DNA of 64,000 nucleotides, from contig CM067369.1 of the NCBI GenBank assembly GCA_034401795.1, positions 134,619,731 through 134,683,730 on the forward strand. The letters are read 5' to 3'. The notes under the pieces are model-generated. The model searched no databases, was not told where the DNA came from, and saw only the letters and a program-made list of their open reading frames with translations. A program made the position numbers and the translations under genes. This document shows positions 58,600 through 64,000 of the stretch, one piece after another (within the stretch, counting starts at the first letter, position 1; the number at the start of each line of letters is the position of its first letter). Source of the stretch: Chaetoderma sp. LZ-2023a (taxonomy: Eukaryota; Mollusca; Caudofoveata; Chaetodermatida; Chaetodermatidae).

Positions 58600-60430
58600 A
58601 AGAGTGGGAACGGTTAACTCAGGACCGTTTAGTCTTGCGATGGCTTTCAGTCGGGTATCATCCCGATTGGATGACAGGCCCGCCATCGCGACTGTCTCTA
58701 GTGCCGATCTGGACTCCAAATCCGAGAGATCCAGATCAAAGGTTGTGTATCGAGGAGGAAATAAATTCCCTCATACAAAAAGGAGCTATTCAGCCGGCAC
58801 AGAGGTGTCCGGGCTTCTATTCAACCCTGTTCTTAGTAACAAAGAACACCGGAGGGTGGAGACCAATTCTCAACCGCAAGCCATTGAACAAGTTCATAGA
58901 GACGCCCAGTTTCAAGATGGAGACTGTGCGCTCGGTGTTGGCGGGGTTAGAGAGGGGAATGTGGACAGCGTCGATAGATTTGAAGGACGCTTATTTCCAC
59001 ATCCCCATACACAGGAGTTTCCGTCGCTTCCTGAGATTTGCATTCCAGGGCAGACAGTGGGAATTCAGGGTGCTACCCTTCGGAATTTCCACGGCTCCTC
59101 GGGTTTTCACCCGTGTGGTTCTTGCGATCACCGCATACCTCCGCAGGAGAAGCATAGCAGTCCACACGTACATAGACGACTGGCTGTTGAAAGCGCACAC
59201 ACGGGAAAGTTTATCGGCCAGTCTGGAGATTGTTTTGAAAACTCTCACAGACTTAGGCTGGATGATCAATTTCCCAAAATCAGAGCTGATTCCATCCCAG
59301 AAGTTTGTTTACCTGGGGATGTTCTTCGATCTAGAGACAGGATATGTTTATCCTACTCAGGAGAGAGTTCAGAAACTCATCTCATTAATTCAGTCAGTGT
59401 GCGACAGTCGTCATGTCCTGGCACGGGTTTACTTGAGAATGCTGGGGTTGATGGTTTCATTGGAACCAGTCATTCCTCAGGCCGCCTTACGCAGGCGGCC
59501 GATCCAGTTATTTCTCATGACACAATGGACCCAGAGTACAGGTTCGCTGGACTCGAATGTGTCAGTGTTGGCGCCTCTAATTCATCACCTGCAATGGTGG
59601 TTGGACACAGAGAATCTCTTGGTGGGGGTTATGCTAACCCCTCCCCACCCTCAGGTGACTGTGTATACAGATGCATCGATGGAGGGCTGGGGAGCTTGCC
59701 TGGAAGAGTCCACGATATCAGGGCTTTGGAATCTGGAACAGTCAAAGGAACATATAAATCTACTGGAGCTAAGAGCAGTAGTCCTGGGCCTGGAACATTT
59801 CTTACAGAAAGTTCAGGGCAAGATTGTTCTTATTCGTTCAGACAACTCAACAGTTGTGACTTACATAAACCGCCAGGGCGGAACGAAGTCGCCCAGTCTC
59901 TGTATGATGACATGGAGACTGCTTTGTTGGTGTCTGGATCACCAGATTACCTTGAAAGCAGTTCATATTCCGGGAAGGTTAAATCTGCTAGCAGACTCAT
60001 TGAGCCGAAGGATGAGTGTTTTACCCACGGAATGGCAACTAAATCAATGTGTGGCGGATCGTCTGTTCGACCATTGGGGGAAACCCAACATCGATTTGTT
60101 CGCAACGAAGAAGAATGCGAAGATGACGACGTACGTCTCTCCGATTCCGGATCCAAGCGCTTTCGCAACAGATGCGTTAGCTATCAGCTGGGGGAGAATG
60201 TATGCATACGCATTCCCTCCAGCAATCCTGATTCCAAAAATTCTTCAGAAAATCAGACAAGAGGAATGCCAAGTGCTTCTGATCGCCCCGGATTGGCCAA
60301 GCCGATCATGGTATACGGATCTGCTGGACCTTCTGGTCTGCAATCCGGTTCCTCTGCCTCTGATGGACGATATTATCTTCCAGGGCAAGGCCCTTCACAA
60401 CAATCCGTCAATGTTCAGATTGACTGCGTG
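58600..60430 (+). other. DIRS element 3, RT-RNase H region
   Basis: Reverse transcriptase: GWRPILNRKPLNKFIETPSF, TASIDLKDAYFHIPIHR, VLPFGISTAPRVFTRVVLA, HTYIDDWLLKAH (YIDD). RNase H: VTVYTDASMEGWGACLEEST, HINLLELRAVVLGLEHFL, LIRSDNSTVVTYINRQGG, HIPGRLNLLADSLSRR. Then PNIDLFATKKNAKMTTYVSP and APDWPSRSWYTDLLDLL, the stretch where DIRS elements often have a putative methyltransferase-like domain. Catalytic motifs are all visible. Confidence 0.92.
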
Positions 60431-61441
60431 GATGTTGTCAAGGAATCTAGAATTAAGGAGGGCTTTTCTGAGCAAGCAGCCATGTTTATGGCCAAAGCCA
60501 GGAGGGGGTCAACCTCCAGAGCATATAATTATAAAATCAACAGATTTGCAGAATGGTGCTCAAAAAGATGTATTGATCCAATGGATTCATCTATTCAGGT
60601 AGTAGCTGATTTCCTCTGTCACCTCTATGATGCCTATAGCCTCAAGCCTAACTCTATTGCTGGTTATAAGTCAGCGTTAATGTCTGTTATTCCTTGCTTG
60701 GCTAAGAGGGGAAGTGATGAAGTAAATACATTAAATGTATTAATTAAAGGCATGGGCAATCTAAGACCAAGGAATCCACCTGTGATTCCGTCTTGGAGTT
60801 TATCGCTAGTGCTTCAAGTACTAGGTGATAAGCCGTTTGAACCACTTAGTTCCATTTCTATGAAACTATTAACACTGAAGACTGTGTTTTTAATTGCTGC
60901 GGCCTCGGCTAGGCGTAGGAGTGAAATTCATGCCTTATCAGCCGAGGATGACCGTTTTGTGGTTTCAGGGGAAGGCCTTAAGCTGCTACCTAGGATTAAT
61001 TTCTTGGCTAAAAATCAGTCGTTGAAATATCCAGGTCAACCTATTGTTTTGCCTGCTTTAACTAGATATGATCCTAATTCTAAAGCATGGTGTCCCGTCC
61101 GGGCGCTTTGCCGGTACAAACAACGTACGGCGGAGTGGCGCACCGACCAGTCGGCGTTATGGTTGTCTTATATTGAACCCCATGGCAGGGCTTCTAAGGA
61201 CACCATTTCCAGGTGGATTGTAGAATGCATTCAGTTTTGCCATAAATCCGCCACCGGGAAGCAGGTTGACGTGGCCAAGGCTCACAGTGTCCGCGGCGTA
61301 GTGACATCCACTGCCCTATTTAATGGGGTCCCGGTGGATGATATTATGTCGGTGGCTCAGTGGCACTGTGAGTCAAGTTTTACAGACCATTATCTCCGTG
61401 ACACCTCTAATCCTCTCGCCTTGCCGATTTTGAAAAAATAA
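60430..61441 (+). other. DIRS element 3, tyrosine recombinase region
   Basis: Core-binding part: RRGSTSRAYNYKINRFAEWC, VVADFLCHLYDAYS, SIAGYKSALMSVIPCL. Catalytic part: ASARRRSEIHALSAEDD, AKAHSVRGVVTSTALFNG (His-x-x-Arg), VAQWHCESSFTDHYLRD (His/Trp and the Tyr nucleophile). The tetrad of the tyrosine-recombinase fold is complete. The frame overlaps the reverse-transcriptase frame, as in other DIRS elements. Confidence 0.92.
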
Positions 61442-61764
61442 CTTGGCATATATTTTTGATGGGGTTTCCTCATTGCTTATATATTTCACAATTAATTTAT
61501 GGAAACAACCACTAATTTGGGACTGCATCGTGCTTCACCAATGGGAAGAGGATGTCAGCAGCCATTTTCAACAAGGTCAGTCTTGTGTATGTGTTGTCCA
61601 TTGTTGATTGTCTTGTCACGTTACCCGTTATTAATATGATGATGGTTTTGTGTATTTATGTGGTTCATTGTTGAGAGTATACGAAAATGGGGTTTTTTCG
61701 TCTCTGTCCTGTAGTACATGGCACTTGTACGTAGAGAGCGTATAGGACATTGAGGTCATTCGAC

Positions 61765-61800
61765 TCTTCCTCCCAGGAAGGAGGGGGGGGGGGGGAGCGC
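61765..61800. other. DIRS element 3, G-tract next to a hairpin
   Basis: CTTCCTCCCAGGAAGGAG precedes about 13 G and then AGCGC. Same layout and same position as 26875-26900 in element 1, although the neighbouring sequence has diverged. Confidence 0.6.
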
Positions 61801-61974
61801 ATATGACATTCGGTCATCTCTCATACATCGGGGGTGTTATCCGATGGTTAGTCAAATCCTGACTGTTTTTTCATACAGTTTCAGAAGTTTAAGTGCCTTA
61901 AACGCAGAAAAGCGTATAGGGATGAGCTGGTCTTTTGACCTCGCCTCCCTCCCGCCGAATTCACTGTCGAATTC

Positions 61975-62085
61975 TGGCAATATCAAAAGTATTAGGGAGG
62001 TAAGTATACTCTTGATGTGAAATAAACGAAATCAAGGATTTCTTTTTTCACGAGAGAGTTGATACTTACCTCCCTAGATACGGAC
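61975..62085. repeat. DIRS element 3, internal complementary region
   Basis: The reverse complement holds the right terminus (AAATCCTTGATTTCGTTTAT) joined to the left terminus (TTCACATCAAGAGTATACTT). It is followed by TACGGACCCGGCCTC, which resembles TACGGACCCAGCCTC at the same place in element 1. Confidence 0.88.
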
Positions 62086-62129
62086 CCGGCCTCTCCACCC
62101 CACAGAGGCTCGGTCTTCAGGCTCTTTAT

Positions 62130-62361
62130 AGTTGCATGTGTATCAGCCAATAAATTAGTCAGAGGAAGTGCTAGTCTGCGCATGCGCGGTGGTGGGGCTG
62201 GCATCCACCAGACTATGCTCTGACTCCCTGCCCAGTAGGGGCACCTAACTGTTTTAATCTGAGTGTTTATTGAGTGAAAGCCAATATTTAGCAATATCAA
62301 AAGTATTAGGGAGGTAAGTATCAACTCTCTCGTGAAAAAAGAAATCCTTGATTTCGTTTAT
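62130..62361. repeat. DIRS element 3, right inverted terminal repeat
   Basis: Inverted copy of 55347-55560, almost identical over the outer 130 bp. It ends ATTTCGTTTAT; GTCACGGTCACTGTGACC of the host tandem repeat follows. Confidence 0.9.
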
Positions 62362-63139
62362 GTCACGGTCACTGTGACCTTGATACAGAACTCTGCTTTT
62401 TCAGCATTAAGTTTTTTTGTTAAAGCAAAACCTTTCAGCTTATATTTCAGTATTGACTAAGCCTATTGCAACTAAACTTGGATACATGGTTGCATGTACC
62501 TATAATGATAGGAAGCAGCTTGACGATATTAGGGTCAGAGGTGAAGGTCACTGTGACCTTGATACAGAACTCTGCTTTTTCAACATTAAGTTTTTGCGTT
62601 TAGCAAAACCTTTCAGCCTATATTTCAGGATTGGTTAAGCCTATTGCAACTGAACTTGGATACATGGTTACCTATAATGTTAGGAAGCTGCATGATGATG
62701 TTGGGGTCACAAGGTCAAAGGTCATTGTCACAAGAATTCCTTGATACAGAACTGCTTTTTCAACATTAAGTTTTTGCATTTAGCAACACTTTTCAGCTTA
62801 TATTTCAGGATTGGTTAGCCTATTGTAAGTGAACTTGGATACATGGTTACCTATAATGTTAGAAAGCAGCATGGTGATGTTGGGGTCACAAGGTGAAAAG
62901 TCAAGGTCACTGTGACCTTGATACGGAACCTGCTTTTTCAACATTAAGTTTTTGCGGTTAGCAAAACTTTTCAGCTTATATTTCAGGATTGGTTAAGCCT
63001 ATTGCAACTAAACTTGGATACCTGGTTACCTACAATGTTAGGAAGCAGCATGATAACATTGAGGGCAGAAAGTCAAAGGTCAAGGTAACTGTGACAAACA
63101 GGAGACGGGTGAGACATTTAATTCCGCTGAATTCTTGTT

Positions 63140-63448
63140 TAAAGATATGACTTATTTCTTTTAGTCAGATTTGCATTACTACAAACGACCTAAAGGTAAT
63201 AGACTTATCAATGCAATATAAGTACATGTATATCAGCCTCATAAAAAAAAAAAAAAGAGATTTTGTTTCATTCCCATAGATGGAGAAAAATATAATAAGA
63301 TTGGCTCTTTTACAAACTTGCATATACACATTTGTACATGTATGCCTCACATTTGCATGTATATGTATAGTACAGCTGTGAACACAAATTGAAATATTTC
63401 ATATTTAAATTTCTTCTAACAAGGCATATAAATGTTGTTCGTTTTCAG
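63140..63448. other. Intron F-G end; no gene seen
   Basis: A/T-rich with ACATGTAT words and a run of about 14 A near 63244. It ends in the acceptor TTCGTTTTCAG (63438-63448). Confidence 0.55.
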
Positions 63449-63494
63449 GTGACATTGATTTGGATTCTGATAAAGACCCAGCTTTTCAGCCTCA
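63449..63494 (+). CDS. Host gene exon G (46 bp), unknown protein
   Basis: Acceptor GTTCGTTTTCAG, donor CCTCA/GTAAGT. With the single base left by exon F (A) it reads SDIDLDSDKDPAFQP; with that of D or E it would also stay open, starting GDIDL or CDIDL. The acidic DSDKDPAF wording is the only protein motif in the gene that looks familiar from other animal proteins, but I cannot tie it to a named family. Two bases are carried to an exon outside the window. Confidence 0.68.
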
Positions 63495-63589
63495 GTAAGT
63501 ATTCAGCTGTTGAACTGCTACTAACGGCCTAAATTAAACTAAATACTCTTCAATATAGAATTGAATTTTACCGAAAATTAAAATTACTC

Positions 63590-64000
63590 TGTCAGCGTCC
63601 AGTCTCGTTTAAGTTTATATCTCGAGATTGGTTCACCCGAATGGGGCTAAGCTTGGACACATGCTTCCTTAAATCAAGTGGATGGAGTACAATGATAGTG
63701 AGCTCAAAGATGAGGCTTGTCACTGTGACCTTGATAAAAAACTACTTTTACAGTTAAGTTTTTGGTTTAGCTTAACATATCGTCCTATATCTCAGGTAGG
63801 GCTGTGCTTCGTTAAATCAAGTGGATGGAGTCCAATGATATTGAGGTCAAAAGGCAAGGACACTGTGATCTTCGTATAAAACTACTTGCTGATGTCAATG
63901 GGATGGAGCACAATGATATTGAGATCAAAGTACAATGTCACTGTGGCTTTGGTATAAAACTACTTTTACTGGTTAACTTTTGCGTTTGGCTCAACATATC
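63590..64000. repeat. Diverged GTGACC-type tandem repeat
   Basis: Units share CTTAAATCAAGTGGATGGAG, CAATGATA(G/T)TGAG(C/G)TCAAA, CACTGTGA(C/T)CTT and AAAACTACTTTTAC at 120-150-bp spacing. Related in wording to 62362-63139 but clearly another subfamily. It continues past the window. Confidence 0.72.

Larger units (their letters stand above)
55347..62361 (+). mobile_element. DIRS-type YR retrotransposon, element 3 (nearly whole)
   Basis: About 7.0 kb, a second DIRS family with ends unrelated to elements 1 and 2. Left inverted terminal repeat from about 55347 (TTTCACATCAAGAGTATACT), right one to about 62361 (AAATCCTTGATTTCGTTTAT), differing at about one base over the first 130, so very recent. 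The internal complementary region at 61975-62085 carries both ends back to back. Parts: Gag-like with Cys motif, reverse transcriptase and RNase H, the intervening DIRS region, then the tyrosine recombinase in an overlapping frame, as is normal in the family. It looks close to whole, with about one break in the Gag-like region. It sits in intron F-G of the host gene. Confidence 0.94.
54949..63139 (+). repeat. GTCTCACC-family repeat, split by DIRS element 3
   Basis: The head GTCTCACCTGCGAAGCAG with AAAAAGTGAGAC is a hairpin. About six units of 175-181 bp follow, with CTCAGCTTATATTTCAGGAT, TTGGTTAAGCCTATTGCAAC, GATACATGGTTACCTATAAT, GGAAGCAGCATGATGATGTT and GGTCACTGTGACCTTGATAC. The tail is GGAGACGGGTGAGACATTTA then TTCTTGTTT. 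DIRS element 3 occupies 55347-62361, so 55057-55346 and 62362-63139 are the two halves. The layout parallels the AGCTCACC family, though the sequence differs. Confidence 0.82.
33815..63494 (+). other. Host gene span: seven exons joined in phase
   Basis: Exons A-G (33815-33959, 35123-35789, 36861-36925, 47819-50021, 53160-53333, 54524-54691, 63449-63494) all have AG acceptors and GT donors, most close to GTAAGT or GTGAGT. Phases agree at every junction once one base is discounted in exons B and D. The coding part from ATG 33856 is at least 1,140 residues and continues beyond the window. The protein is rich in Ser, Thr and Asn, with basic patches near its first third and an acidic LDSDKDPAF at the last exon. 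No catalytic domain, signal peptide or membrane segment is recognised. Introns are packed with transposons. Confidence 0.78.

Noticed and set aside
1-64000. tRNA, rRNA, riboswitch, bacterial operon or CRISPR signals
   Set aside because: Read through on both strands with none recognised; the window is animal nuclear DNA dominated by repeats.

Overview
The window looks like nuclear DNA of a marine bivalve mollusc. The reasons are the many ACATGTAC-rich stretches, several dispersed copies of a repeat that opens AGCTCACC and closes GGCCTCTTGT, the mix of CR1/L2-like LINEs, DIRS, Tc1 and foldback elements, and one host gene with canonical GT-AG introns stretched over 30 kb. The species cannot be fixed from the sequence alone. 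One assembly gap of exactly 500 N lies at 9059-9558.

Layout. 1-3430: a 25-bp minisatellite split by a Tc1-like transposon. 3431-9058: AGCTCACC-family repeats, a palindromic MITE, and a decayed minus-strand LINE with an AGCTCACC element inside it. 9559-13700: foldback elements and a 5'-truncated LINE. 14490-17185: a longer LINE with endonuclease and reverse transcriptase parts. 18472-19564: a hAT-like non-autonomous element. 20262-27392: a DIRS-type tyrosine-recombinase retrotransposon inserted in another LINE. 28145-33290: a second, partial copy of the same DIRS family. 33815 to beyond 63494: exons of one plus-strand host gene. Its introns hold a DIRS relic, a gypsy-like fossil, a second Tc1 copy, tandem repeats and a third DIRS element of a different family (55347-62361).

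The host gene was assembled here from splice signals and reading phase. Seven exons (33815-33959, 35123-35789, 36861-36925, 47819-50021, 53160-53333, 54524-54691, 63449-63494) connect in phase and encode at least about 1,140 residues of Ser/Thr/Asn-rich protein with no family I recognise. Exons five and six are an in-phase tandem duplicate. Two exons each carry one apparent extra A in a short A-run, which is either assembly error or early decay.

The most informative structures are the exon duplication, the exact empty sites recovered for both Tc1 copies and for one DIRS insertion, the internal complementary regions of the DIRS elements that match a joined-end (circle) junction, and a seven-cysteine motif with identical spacing in the Gag-like products of two diverged DIRS families. 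I see no CRISPR array, tRNA, rRNA or prokaryote-like operon, and no gene system that I can call new with confidence.
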